Source of the DNA: Heterohyrax brucei
Taxonomy: Eukaryota > Chordata > Mammalia > Hyracoidea > Procaviidae
NCBI GenBank assembly: GCA_028571685.1
Contig: CM053144.1
Coordinates: forward strand, 99,292,171-99,356,170
Length of the DNA stretch: 64,000 nucleotides
Direction: 5' to 3'
Every line of letters begins with the position of its first letter. Positions within the stretch are counted from its first letter, which is position 1. A program made the translations under genes and the position numbers. The notes under the pieces are model-generated. The model did no database searches. It was given only the letters and a program-made list of their open reading frames with translations, and had not been told where the DNA came from. Positions 20,878-31,935 of this stretch are shown in pieces.

Positions 20878-21754
20878 GCATTAGAAACAAGAACAACATT
20901 AAGTAGACTTCAGCATAACTTGAGTACTCCTTCCATCTTAACTCAATACTGCAAGGATAGAGTAGCTGGGGCGGGGGGTGGGGGACCATGCTCTTAGGCG
21001 AATTCCAGGCCAATTGGCACAACTAGTGTTTTGCTAAGAGAGCTCTCTGCACCTCACATTGGTGAGTGGTATCTGGGGTCTTAAAGGCTGCCAAGCTGCC
21101 ATCTGAGGACACAGCAAATGGTCCCAACTCAGCAGGAATGGATGCTCACCAAGGACCAAAATGGCATGCGGTAAAGACAACCGAGAAGACAGAGAGACCC
21201 ACAAGAGTGGGTGCCTACATCGACGTGGGACTGGAAGAAGCAGATGGTGCCCGGCCACCACCAGTGATAGCCACGATGGAGCTCACAGAGAGGAGTCTCA
21301 CTGGCAACACAAGAATAAAAAGAGGTGCATCATGAGATCTCCACTAAAAGACCTCAACTGATGGTCCAGTGGTTTTGGGGTTCCTCTGAGAGCATGGCCC
21401 CCTGCCCTGATGCTGCCCTTTCCCATAAATTATAACAAAGGTCCACTCTTTGGACAGGAATGGATTGGACTTGGCAATGCAGAGTGACCATATATTGGAA
21501 GCACTTTATGGTTGTATACATCTATAGGATATCATCTTGCTGACCTCTGGCTGGAGGAAGGGGAGTGGACAGAGAGGAGGGGAAAGGAGGCTGTTGAGAG
21601 GATGAGACATGTATGGAGCAGAGAGGAATAGTGTGCAGTCACCGGACAGGGAGAGCAGTGGAAGCTGCATATAGGTGGGCATGTAAATTTATATGTGAAT
21701 GTACATTTTCACTCAGTTATGTTAAATAAAAATTAAAATTAAAAAAGAAAAAAA
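20878..21754 (+). mobile_element. Young L1 3' UTR insertion, exact 11-bp TSD
   Basis: Plus-strand copy of the same 3' UTR as the full-length L1s ('ggtgagtggtatctggggtc', 'cttaaaggctgccaagctgc'), with an A-rich tail. Flanked by aatgagtgttg at 20867-20877 and 21755-21765. It is 5'-truncated to ~0.88 kb and so holds no coding sequence. It lies opposite in orientation to the old L1 it interrupts. Confidence 0.93.
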
Positions 21755-21897
21755 AATGAGTGTTGAATTGTATCAAATGCCTTTTCTGTCATTTGAGATG
21801 ATCACATGATTCTTTCCTTTTGTCTTATTTATGTGGTGGATTGCTTCATTGATTTTCTAATGCTGAGCCATGCCTGCATACATTTCTACTTGGTCAT

Positions 21898-22419
21898 TGT
21901 CATGGATTGAATTGTGTTCCCTAAAAATGTGTCTCATGTTGGCTCATCCATAATTCCTTGTGTCATGTAGTTGTCTACCATTTTGTCATCTGATTATCCT
22001 ACGTGTTGTCAATCCTAACTTCTGTGATGTTGGTAAGGAAGATTAGAGCCAGCTATGTTGATGAGACAGGACTCAGTCTACAGGATTAAGTTCTATCTTG
22101 GGTCAATCTATTTTGAGATACAAATGAGAGAAGCAAGCAGAGAAAGCAGAGAAATAGGGAGACCTTATTACCACTAAGCAAGCAGAAGTGGGTGAGGAAA
22201 ACATTCTGTGAACCTGAGGTCCCTGCCCCGACAAACTCTTAGATCAAGGGAAGATTGATGACAAGAACCTTCCCTCAGAGTTGACAGAGAAAGCCTTCCC
22301 CTAGTGATGGCACCCTAATTTGGAATTCTATCCTCCTAAATTGTGAGACAATAGTTTCTCTTTGTTAAAGCCATCCACTTATGGTATTGTTGTTACAGCA
22401 GCACTAGATAACTAAAATG
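21898..22419 (+). mobile_element. MaLR-like solo LTR
   Basis: Starts TGTCATGGATTGAATTGTG and ends 'gcactagataactaaaatg'. Contains the LTR landmark 'ctctttgttaaagccatcc'. The host L1 sequence 'acttggtcat' stops before it and 'ggttgtggtgtat' resumes after it, placing the insertion precisely even though the 5-bp duplication (gtcat / gttgt) has diverged. Confidence 0.85.
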
Positions 22420-23289
22420 GTTGTGGTGTATTTTTTTTAACATAATTTTGAATTTTATTGGCTAGAATTTTGTTGAGTATATTTGCACCTATATTCCTAA
22501 GAGATATTAGTCTATAATTTTCTTCTTTCTTTTTTTTTTTGGTAGTATCTTTTCCTGGCTTTGATATCATGGTATACAAGTTTCATAGAATTAATTCATG
22601 AGTGTTTCTTCCTTTTCCATGTTCTGAAATAGTATGAGCAGTTCTGGTGTGAGCTTTCCTCTGAATTCTTGGAAGAATTCTCCAGTGAAGCCACCCAGAC
22701 TAGGGATTTTTTTCTTTTTTGTTATTGAGAATTTTCTTTTTCTTTAATCTTTTCTTTCATTATAGATCTGTTCAGATTTTCTATTTCAGCTTAGGCAGGT
22801 AGCGTGTTTCTAGATAGTTGTCCATTTCCTCTAGACACTCAAATTTGTTGGAGTATAACTTTTCATAGTATTGTGTTAAAATCCTTTTTATTTCAGTTGG
22901 GTTTGTTGTAATGTCCCACATCTCATTTCTTATTTTTTTCATTTGCTTTCTCTCCTGTTTTTCTTTTGTCAGTTTGGCCAGTGGTTTTTTGATTTTGTTG
23001 ACCTTTTCAAAGAACCAACTTTTGATCTTGTTGATTCTTTCTTTTGTTTTTCTGTTCTCTATTTCATTTATTTGGGAGCTAATCTTTATTATTTTATTTA
23101 TTCTTGTGATTGTGAGCTCCTTTCATTTTTCTCCATTTGTTTTTGTAGTAGGGCTAATATTTTCATTACAGCCCATTCTTTATTGATGTGTGCATTTATT
23201 TGTATAAACTGACCTCAGAGAATTGCCTTTTCTGTCTGTCAGTGGTTTTGGTATTATGTGTTTTCTTTCTCCTTTGATTGCTTAATTTT

Positions 23290-24721
23290 TACAATTAGAA
23301 AACAATAAAATGCTTTTGAAAACTCCAAAATATAACATTGGCTTTTCCAATAATTCACATTTTTCTGCCTGTGCAAGCAACATAATGAATAATAATTATC
23401 AATTTATATTCCTTTCATGATCACATTTATAATTATAAATTTCTAGGTGTCCAAGTAGAAAAATATTATATACATTTTAGTAAAATAAATATTTAAGATT
23501 TTAATCAGCAAATCAAAAGAATATCTACAACCTTTCAATATTTTATGGATCATTTCAAAACTAAGTGATGATAAATAAGATGACTGGAAAAAGAAGTAGA
23601 AATTTGGAATTATTATTGCAAGTCACATTTGAAATTTTATTACAGTTGTCTCTATTATTTCTCATTTTACCTTTTTAACTCATGATCATTTAAGTAGCTC
23701 ATGACAGAAAAAATTAAAATTTGTGATTGTGGAGATGTTGCAATTTCCAAATTAATAAAACATAAAAGATTTAAATTATTATTGAACAACAAAAGCTATT
23801 TAGCATAGGTTTTCAAAGAACGTCTGTGACATGAAGAAAAATTATAAGAACTATTAATAGAGAAATCAGAAAAAGAGCTTTTCACTGGCAAATCGTAGCA
23901 ACCATTACATGCAATCACCTTTTGAGGGTAATTATATTTGGAATATTTATGTTTGGACTAAATGAGAACTAGAGGAAAGTACACTGTAATTAGTAGTGGA
24001 TTAGCTTGCTGGGATATAACCTTCTTTCAGCCAGCAAACATTGGCTATCCAAAGAATGTCTTTTTTCTAAGTAAATTTCAGTGTTCTCTGAAATGACTAT
24101 TCATTTATATGTTACCTGGCATGCAAAACTTTTCCTAGACTGCTTTCAGGAGACAAGTTACCCTGTTTACAGTGATTTTGGAATCAGTTAGATTGGAGTG
24201 GGCAAATTATTATGTACATTACTGTTTGTTATTTTGAATCTCACTGATATAGGACCTATGATCATTCAAATTTGACTGGGCTGTTGCTTTCCTTCAAACT
24301 ATCAAGGAAGAAAATGTTTGTGATGCAGATGAATATCACCAACAAGAACATCTTAAGAGACAAAATGAATTTAAAATACTTCAGCACATTATTGCAATAT
24401 GAGGTCACATGATTTTCACCTGAATTAATGATACATGCTGGCAAGAAGGAGAGATGAATTGTGGGGAAGGAACAATAGACAAGAGAGTATGTGCAGAGTG
24501 TGCAGCTTTGACTCCTGCAGACAGCTCCTCCAGGAATGTGTACACTGTACTGAAAGCTCAGATTGGTGACAGGTCATTTCTATGCAAAAGGATTGACCAC
24601 TGTAAAATAAATACTTAGGGTATTGCATGCGTGTGGATAGCACTAGATCCTAGCATCATGTCCAGCTTGCATTGGTTGTATAAACTACATAATATAAATG
24701 TGACTTTTAAATCCTTTTTTA
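23290..24721. other. Unassigned AT-rich sequence
   Basis: 1.4 kb without recognisable repeats or coding runs. Both strands carry only short chance frames. It could be single-copy intergenic or intronic DNA. Confidence 0.5.
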
Positions 24722-25193
24722 AAGGGGTATGATGGTTACGATTGTGTCGACTTGCCTGAGCCATGATTCTCAGTGTTTATATGTGTTCATTTCCGTTAAA
24801 GGAGCTAAGAGTAGCCAATCAGATGGTAAGGAGTTTCCTTGGCCATATGGCCTGCATCTGAATATAAGTGTATGTTGTAGATTTTGCCCTTTGTGGATCC
24901 TACAGAAACTTCCTTTCATTTGACCTTCTGTTCTTGTACCTTGAGACAGCAGCTTACCTGTCAATTTTGGTGTTCACCAATTTTCACAGCCAGTGAACCA
25001 TAGCCCTGCTCTCTCACCTACCAATCTTGGGTTAGAGAGCCCCTCCAGCTATGTGAGAAGCCTCTAACTTGATCAATGGACTTAGGACTCTCCAGTCTGT
25101 ACAATCACATGAGCCATTTCCTTGGTATAAACCTTTATATATGTTTAAACACTTTACTGGGTTGGCTTCTCTAGTGAACCCAGCCTAAGACAA
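24722..25193 (+). mobile_element. Possible ancient LTR
   Basis: Starts 'tgatggttacgattgtgtc' and ends 'gtgaacccagcctaagaca', with 'acaatcacatgagccatttc' and a 'cttggtataaacc' stretch before the end. This order resembles old ERVL/MaLR-type LTRs that end '...aaccctgactaatacag'. No clear target duplication. Confidence 0.4.
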
Positions 25194-25311
25194 AGGAGGA
25201 GTCAACATACTGGGAGGTATTTAAACCTCAAAATCCATTCATGAAATACAGTTAGATAATTTACTTAGAACAACTTAAAACTCAACCTAAGTTCTCTGTG
25301 AAATAGAAAGT

Positions 25312-25397
25312 AACTGGGGGTCAGTTCTACCCTGGCCCCTAGGGTCACCATGAGTCGGATCTGACCCGACGGCTTTTGGCTGGCTGGTACCACAGGA
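25312..25397 (+). mobile_element. AfroSINE 3' end
   Basis: 'ggtcagttctaccctggccc', 'gggtcaccatgagtcggatc', 'tgacccgacggcttttggct' then 'ggctgg'. The head is missing. Its tail belongs to the (ttggct/ggct) type discussed in the findings. Confidence 0.8.
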
Positions 25398-25764
25398 GTG
25401 TCCCTAACTGACCTTCAAATCAGCAGTGAGTCAGTTGTTACTCCACAAAAGATTCTAATGGCCAACTGAGGTAAACCCATAGGGTGTATTTTTGATACTT
25501 GGGATTTTTAAAAAATTTACACTTATGTAAATTTTCAAACACCTACAAAATATTGAGAAAAATATAATGAATCTGGATGTACCTATCACTGAGTAGAAAC
25601 AATTATCAATATTTTGTAGCTTGGAATTTTATTATAATCATTACCATATGGTATATCTGTTTCTTTTACTGTATTATGTAATATTTAATATCGCCCTAAC
25701 ACAAAGATGAATAATTGACTTTAGGAAGAAATTTTAAGTTTCTATTTATTATGTGTGTTACTGC
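25398..25764. other. Unassigned; perhaps an old L1 3' end
   Basis: 'aaatattgagaaaaatataa' and 'gatgtacctatcactgagta' loosely recall L1M 3' UTR sequence ('catgtacccatcacc'). Too diverged to be sure. Confidence 0.3.
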
Positions 25765-25925
25765 AGGCAAATTAGGTAGGTTCTCCTAACTTCAGTTTTC
25801 TTGTTTGTGAATTGGAGTTATTGTTTCTTCTTACATGGATAAGGCTGTTATGGGGATTAAATGAGAGAATCCGTGTAAAGTACCGAGCACATGCTAAGCC
25901 CTCAGTAAGTGTTAACTGATGTTAT
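25765..25925 (+). mobile_element. MIR SINE, 3' part
   Basis: 'cttcagttttcttgtttgtg', 'ggctgttatggggattaaat' and 'gagcacatgctaagccctca' then 'gtaagtgtt' match the MIR 3' half. Confidence 0.85.
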
Positions 25926-26589
25926 CTCCCTTTACAACAAAGTACTTAAAAAAATTAATACAGTGACAAAAATATTAATGTGTAGAAATGCTCTTTAGAC
26001 TCATTTAAATTTACAATTAACCAAATTGATCCCTATTTGACCCACAGGTCAGAGATCTGAAATGTCTTAGGTGGAAATACGGTGGTTCTCAGTCTCATAA
26101 AGATCAAGATGGTTAGGAGGATAAGGGTAATGCTAAGTAACCAGATCATTGCTGATTTCTCACTATTGCTCAAAAAATTATGGATATTTTGCCTTACCTT
26201 CATTCCCGCAAGAGAAATGTACCCATACACTTGGCCCATCACCCACAGACCCCTGAACACTGCCTGTATCTCCAAATTGATCAGTAGGTAGATGAGAAGG
26301 GCTGTGTTTTACAGAATTGGATGGGATGGTGGAGGACTGCAGAGTAGCGTGCAAGCAGGGACAGGAAGAAAGGAATTAGATTTGTGGGGACTGAGTGTGT
26401 GGAATTGATGGGGAGAATATTTTGTAGGTGAAATGGGACTCAGTGTATACAGTGGATATTGGGTGAGGATGGAGACGATGGATGCACAGGGATGCCCGAG
26501 GCAGGTGTGAAGGTTGTGAATGCACACGGTGGGAATTTGGATACAAGTCTTATTTAATTACTTGTCTAGTTAGATCATCTGTTTTTTAC
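25926..26589. other. Unassigned; one exon-like frame on the minus strand
   Basis: Minus-strand frame at 26033-26275 continues upstream to about 26315 and encodes a hydrophobic segment (WLLSITLILLTILIFM), with a donor-like AAG|GTAAGG inside. No family recognised. The rest shows no repeat. Confidence 0.25.
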
Positions 26590-26990
26590 TCCATAGCCCA
26601 AGTTTGAGCCTCAGTACAGGGATGTATGTGATTGTGAGACAGCGCTCCCACAGTGTTGCATTACAGATTCTGTTTTCTTGGCTTGGCTTCCACCCCTACA
26701 GTGTTGCATTAAAAATCCTGCTTCCTTTGATAGGCTTCCTCCTCTTTAGCTTTGCATCTGAATCCTGCTTTGGCTTAGAAGTTATGTGTCAACGCCATTG
26801 CACCTGTCTAGTATGGTTAAGAATGCTCCTGATATAACTTGTATGAAATCCCTACTTGTAAACCTGTTAAAAATAACTTGTCTCCTTCCCCAGGGGAAAC
26901 CATCTTGGTAGCAACAGCTCCAGCTGATTCCTTTTCCTTGTGAAATGAAGTAAAGGTGTCTTCCCTGGTACCAAAAAAAAAAAAAAAGGA
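26590..26990 (+). mobile_element. Possible LTR-like retrotransposed element with internal repeats and poly(A)
   Basis: Three imperfect ~45-bp units at about 26645-26780, the best two sharing 'cacagtgttgcatta' / 'tacagtgttgcatta' and 'gattctg' / 'aatcctg'. Further on come 'ttccccaggggaaaccatc', a weak 'aagtaaagg' signal, 'ttccctggtacc' and a 15-A tract at 26972-26987. The layout suggests an LTR transcript ending copied with its tail, but no target duplication is clear. Confidence 0.35.
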
Positions 26991-27600
26991 AGAGGAAGAA
27001 AAGCACCCATACCCACACACTCCTTCAACCGTTTACCCATCCTTATGACTCTAGGGATTAACTAAAAAAGGGAGGCCTTTCCATCTTGCCTATACTAAAT
27101 CCTCAGCATAGTAGGAAAAGGTCAGCTTTGGATAGAAACTGATTTCAAGTTTACTTCAAAAGGAAAATAAGAGATAAAGACTTTGATTTAATTGATTATG
27201 TCACAGGTGAATCAGTCCTGCAAAATAGCTTTTACTTTAATGGAAAAAAACAATTGCTTTCTCACTGGGAGTCCAGCTTGTTTTTTTCCTTTGAAGTGTT
27301 TCACTGGATAAATCCCATTAAGAAAACTTGTGGAATGCTAGCCAGGAAATGTTCATTAGGTGAGGATGGCCTGGTTCTCCCTTTATTAAAGCATATTCTA
27401 TTTATTTCCCTTGTGATTTCTAGACATTAGGAATTGCAACCTTCCCTTGAATTTTGATTAGCAAATGCAGTATTTGATTAGAGTATTTCTAAACAATGAC
27501 AATGTTCTGGGCATCTCAAGAGATAGAGTATGGTTGGTTTCCACCCACATTATTTAATCTTTAACTTCTAAAGTGAGAATAATATATATAGATTGTTTGC
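26991..27600. other. Unassigned AT-rich sequence
   Basis: No repeat or coding run recognised. Confidence 0.5.
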
Positions 27601-27785
27601 TCCAGTGCTATTCAATAGAACTTTGTGCAGTGACGGAAATGTCCAATAGGGTAGCTACAAGACAATGCCTGTGAGTACTGGGCACTTGCAAAGTGGCTAA
27701 TGCAGCTAAGAAAGTAAATTTTTATTTATTTTCTAAATGTATTTAAATAGCCAGATGTGGCTAATAGCTACCATATTGAACAATG
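27601..27785. mobile_element. hAT-Charlie-type short element (MER58-like)
   Basis: 'gtgctattcaatagaacttt', 'tggaaatgtccaatagggta', 'gcacttgcaaagtggctaat' and 'aatagccagatgtggctaat' followed by 'tagctaccatattgaaca' match a common ancient non-autonomous hAT element with inverted ends ('gctattcaata' against 'tattgaaca'). The family name is uncertain. Confidence 0.65.
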
Positions 27786-27797
27786 AAGGTTTTGTTC

Positions 27798-27942
27798 ATT
27801 TCTCTTATTTTACAGACTCGCAAATTGGGACCAAGGGAAGTTATCTCACTTTTTAAAAGTCACATAGTTATTTAAAGACAAAATCAAGACTAAAATCTCC
27901 ATCTCCTGATCACTAGAAAATGCCCTTTGCACTATACCACAC
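27798..27942 (-). mobile_element. MIR SINE
   Basis: Antisense MIR: 'ttattttacagactcgcaaa', 'aagtcacatagttatt' and 'cctttgcactataccacact'. Confidence 0.8.
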
Positions 27943-28004
27943 TGTTTATATATGTATTTATACTTACTAGTAGAGAATAACAAACTTTTTTAAATTAATG
28001 TCAT

Positions 28005-28115
28005 AAGTTTCATGAGAGCAGGATTTTTTTTATTTGCTGACATTTTCTCAGTGCCCTAAAAAGGTGCTAGCATATATTAAGAGTTTATGAAATATTTATT
28101 AAGTGAATGCATAGG
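28005..28115 (+). mobile_element. L2-like LINE 3' end
   Basis: 'gagagcaggatttt', 'ctcagtgccctaaaaaggtg' and 'atgaaatatttattaagtga' followed by 'atgcat' follow the L2/MIR shared 3' end pattern. Confidence 0.5.
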
Positions 28116-28164
28116 AAAAGTTACATGATGTTGAAATAATCAGTTATGGCATTATTTTAGTGAG

Positions 28165-28320
28165 AAACGTTGGTGGTATGGTGCTTAAGAACTACAGCTA
28201 TTAACTAAGAGGCGGTAGTTCAAATCTACCAAGTGCTCCTTGAAAACCATATGAGGCAGTTCTACTCTGTCTATAGGGTCACTATGAGTCAGATTGACTT
28301 GATAGCAACAGGTTTTCAGT
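28165..28320 (+). mobile_element. AfroSINE
   Basis: 'ttggtggtatggtgcttaag', 'ggcggtagttcaaatctacc', 'ggcagttctactctgtctat' and 'cactatgagtcagattgact' in order. Confidence 0.92.
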
Positions 28321-28332
28321 TGTGTGCATTAG

Positions 28333-28484
28333 ATAGAACCCTGGTAACACAATGGTTAAGAGTTATGCCTACTAATCAAAAAGTCAGCAGTTCAACTACA
28401 TGAGCATCTCTTTAGAAACACTATGGGACAGTTCTACTCTTTCCTGTAGAGTCACTGTGATTTGGAGTTGACTGGACAGAGTAA
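28333..28484 (+). mobile_element. AfroSINE
   Basis: 'agaaccctggtaacacaatg', 'aatcaaaaagtcagcagttc', 'gggacagttctactctttcc' and 'ggagttgactggacagagta'. Second of two same-strand copies 12 bp apart. Confidence 0.92.
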
Positions 28485-29403
28485 TTCACTGATACTTAAA
28501 TGTATGACATTGTTCTGAAAACTCATATCACGTAGGTTGTGCTGCAACCAAGACGTGAAGTGGCGCTACAATTGCTCTGCACATCTGTTTTCTGTGACCA
28601 GATCACACAGGTAAAATGTAAAATGGACACCTTAAAGTAGTATAAAATTTTCTGTCCCCTGTTGCTAAATATGAAACATATCTAGACGTGGATGTTTCTT
28701 TCAAGTTCAGGTTAGAATATGGACGGTTGTGTGCTGTCACTTAAACACAGAGGGAGCTATGTAATGTAACAGGTCTACTACCACCACTGGCTAAACCATT
28801 TTCTGCATAAACCCGACCATCACTGGTAAACTTTACTTAGTCATTGACCCCCCTTCTACCTGGCTGTGGCTGTGAAATCCATCATACCAAACAGAATCTT
28901 TTTTTTTTTAAGGAATTCTATTGGGTGCTTATTTTCTCATATCCTGTTCACCTGACCCCAATCTGAATTGTCTTTGGATGGAAATAATATTTATGATTGA
29001 TTTTTATTCTTTGTTGTTTGTGAGTGAACTCTTGAAGTTTTATGATATTTAGAGAGTGGTAACAGCTATATGAATTGGGACTTTTTTATATTCTCTTCGT
29101 GGCTTTTAAGATTGATTTTATTGGGGTGAATAGGTTAATTGGAATTCAGGTTTGACACTTTTAAAAAACTAACTTCATTTTTCAAATCTCGATATATGAA
29201 AAGGTGAAAGTTGGCAATGTGAAGAAAGGGAAAAAGCCCACATATTTGAAATAGGCTGTTTGCTCCCACATGACTTTGAATATAACGCGCCCTCTTCTTG
29301 CAATGAATTTTCCTCGTACTTGTCCACCTGTAAAATTCCTTTGAATATTTTAAACCAAACTCAAACATCACCACTTGTTACAGATTGTTTACAAAATTCC
29401 TCT
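28485..29403. other. Unassigned
   Basis: No recognisable repeat or gene over 0.9 kb. A T-tract lies at 28900-28910. Confidence 0.5.
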
Positions 29404-29830
29404 CCCTGTCTTACTTATCTAGTGCTGTTGTAACAGAAATAGCACAAGTGAATGGCTTTATCAAACAGAAATTTATCATCTCACACTTCAGGAGTCTAGA
29501 AGTCTAAATTAAGGGTGCCAGCTCTAAGAGAAGGCTTTCTTTCTCTTTGATGGCTCTGGAAGAAGGTCTTGCTGTCTTTTGAGCTTCTGCCTTTGGACAG
29601 TGTTCATGGGGCTTGGGGGTCTCTTCCCATCTCTGCTTCTTGGTTTGTTTGGTTAACCTCTGTTATACCTCAGAAAAGACTGGCTCAGATACACCATGCA
29701 CGAATCTTGCCTCAGTAACATAATAAAGAAAACCCATTCTCAAATGGAATTGTAACCACAATCATAGAAATTAGGAATTGCAACATATGTTTTGGGGGAA
29801 CACAATCCAATCCCAAACCATAACACCCTG
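29404..29830 (-). mobile_element. MaLR-like solo LTR, 5-bp TSD
   Basis: 'agtgctgttgtaacagaaat', 'agcacaagtgaatggcttta' and 'ttttgggggaacacaatcca' ending 'aaaccataaca'. ccctg flanks it at 29404-29408 and 29826-29830. Confidence 0.85.
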
Positions 29831-29969
29831 CATCCATGCCTTTGGATTGGTACCTTCCATACTGACTCTTGCTTTTCCAAGTGACCGGCTGTGCTAATGA
29901 GTAAGTAACAAATGTGACACAACCAGAGACTTCAAAAGTGATTATACTTTGAAATTTAGTCTGTCTTGC

Positions 29970-30292
29970 TACGGCACTTGGCTTGGCTGCTACTTTTAAT
30001 ACTCAGAAACCATATAAACCAGTTCAAGCTAGCCTGCTGCATTTCGGAGATATGTGGTCCAATTGCCGCTATCGATCCAGCGACCCACTACATATACATA
30101 TAAAGGCCATTTGTAACTAACTAGTTTTGAGGTTACACCCCAACGGAATACAACCGTACAGCTGAGCCCAGGTGAGCCTAGAAAAGCAACACCACATATG
30201 CCCAGTCAAATCTACAGGATTGTACACTAAAAACAACTATACTTTTCAGGTGTTATGTTTTGGAGTGGTTTGTTATAAGCAAAAGTTAATGA
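29970..30292 (+). mobile_element. MLT1-like LTR, 3' part
   Basis: 'cagctgagcccaggtgagcc', 'atgcccagtcaaatctacag' and then 'tgttttggagtggtttgtta' followed by 'gcaaaagttaatgatata' match the ending of MLT1-type MaLR LTRs. It begins right after a 'cggcacttggcttggct' SINE-tail motif at 29972-29988. Confidence 0.6.
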
Positions 30293-31560
30293 TATAGAAA
30301 TTTATATCTACAAATGGGATATTGTTACACAAACATCCAAAACGTATGACACTACCTTTAGAATTGGGTAGCAGGTGGAAGCTAGAAAAGCAGTGGACAC
30401 AGCTGTTAGCAAAGGCTCCAACAGTATCAAGGAACCTGTTAACACAGGTTGGAAAAATGCAGCCAACAACAACAAAAAGACTACAGCAGCAGACTGAAAA
30501 AATGGTGATCAGCATAGAGTAGTGAAAAAAATGGTAAAACTGTCAGTTGTGTAACTTGTAAGATAGAGAATATATCTAATAAACTTGTAAATTTGACTCA
30601 AGAGACTTTCAGAGAGATCATTGGAAATATCAGTTGGTCTCTGCTAACTGAATATGAGCAAATTCTGTAAGAAAGTGATGAGCTAGAGAAGGCGCTATTC
30701 AGTTTGCAAACAGAATTTAGAAAAATACATGCTCCATTAGAAAATAAAACCGTTTCTCTCCCACAGTCTCTCCAGTTTGTATGAGACTCTCAAAATAAAA
30801 TGAGGTCTGAGGTCAAAGAAGTGTCTAGTTATAATAGTCTTTGTGAACAATTTAAGTTGGTACACAGTATACCATCTCCATGTAGCTAAAATTATTTCTA
30901 GGTCTCTTAATAGCAGTATCACAAAGTTTGACATGCAATGTAAAGTTAAGAGAGGTCTGTACCAAAAAGAATTGTGGGAATAGTATTTGGCTAATTGAGT
31001 AGACTATAATCTGATACACAGGAAGCTCACAAAGTTTTTTAAGGGACTTACAATAACTTGTACTCACTTTCTATGAGGAGGAAGCAGACTAGGAAAGTCA
31101 CTTAACAGAAAATATAGGTTATTTCTGATCAAAAAGAAAGCCACTTCAGAGGTCATACCCAAGATTCCAGGGACTGGTGCCATAGATAGCAATTAACTAG
31201 GGAACTATTCCCAGGGACAGAATGGATCTCTGAGCAAGGAACATACTCTTCCTTTACAATAGGGGCACATGGCAATAGTCATTGAACTGGATTTCAGAAT
31301 TGCTATACAGCGATGACCCAGTTTTCCCCCTTTTCCGATGTGAATGTTCATTGTGGTTATGTTGTCTCTATCCTACCATCTTATGTTGGATGTGTTAGAG
31401 ATAGAAAACGTTCTTGGTTGATGTTTATTGGTCTCTTGTCTAAAGAAGCGTTACTCAAGGAGTCGTGTCCAAGGAGCTTCACCCAAGTATTGACATCTGG
31501 ACCTTATTTATACAAGATCCTGGAATATGAGCACATGAAGTTGATGCTATAATGAAATGA
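30293..31560 (+). mobile_element. MaLR internal (gag-like) remnant
   Basis: Follows the LTR directly. 'acctttagaattgggtagca' and 'ggtggaagctagaaaagcag' resemble the start of MaLR internal regions, and 'ccagggactggtgccataga' a later part. No frame longer than ~80 codons survives, so no protein is called. Its far edge is uncertain. Confidence 0.45.
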
Positions 31561-31734
31561 AGCTTGAAGAAAGAAAGTGACTGCATTATGACCAGACAGC
31601 AGGCTGTGACATTATTTGCACAGTGGCTACTGTAATTTTTTTCCCACAAGTCTTAATTCTCACATGGAAGCATTTTTTAGTGAAGCACAGGTATACAGCT
31701 AAGAACTCATCTGTACAATAAAACTTTATAAGGT

Positions 31735-31935
31735 ATTTATCATCTTAACCATAATGGGCCACGTATTATAGTAGGTGTTTCCTATACATTATGTCAAATC
31801 GCAAAAATTCTGGGGTTACAATGAAATAAACAAAGCTAAGAAATTTGCCAAACTACGCAAGCAGTAAAGCCAGGGTTTGATCCTAAGCTGTTCTGAGTTT
31901 CAAAGCTACCGTTCTTTCCATAACAGCTTTCTTTT
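31735..31935 (-). mobile_element. Diverged MIR-like SINE
   Basis: 'aagctaagaaatttgccaaa' and 'agtaaagccagggtttgatc' followed by 'gctaccgttctttccataac' match antisense MIR with many changes. Confidence 0.5.

Larger units (their letters stand above)
17511..23290 (-). mobile_element. Old L1, upstream part, heavily interrupted
   Basis: Continues the element seen at 10024-10310. 3' UTR 17511 to about 18000, then antisense ORF2: 'ttcactcagcataatgccct', 'tatccattcacctgttgatg', 'ttgtgatgtttgcattgttg'-like regions, and on to the endonuclease/RT linker near 23.2 kb. Interrupted by a SINE (18781-18942), a pyrimidine microsatellite (19277-19370), an LTR (19545-20024), a SINE (20458-20612), an L1 3' piece (20878-21754) and an LTR (21898-22419). 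All frames are destroyed and the 5' end is missing. Confidence 0.85.

Noticed and set aside
20878..21361. 75-89-codon frames in both directions that recur at 10.8 and 45.1 kb
   Set aside because: They lie in the L1 3' UTR, and the matching copies differ by frame breaks. No evidence of coding.
31313..31552. 79-codon plus-strand frame in the MaLR-like internal region
   Set aside because: No similarity to a gag or other protein that I recognise, and the surrounding frames are closed.
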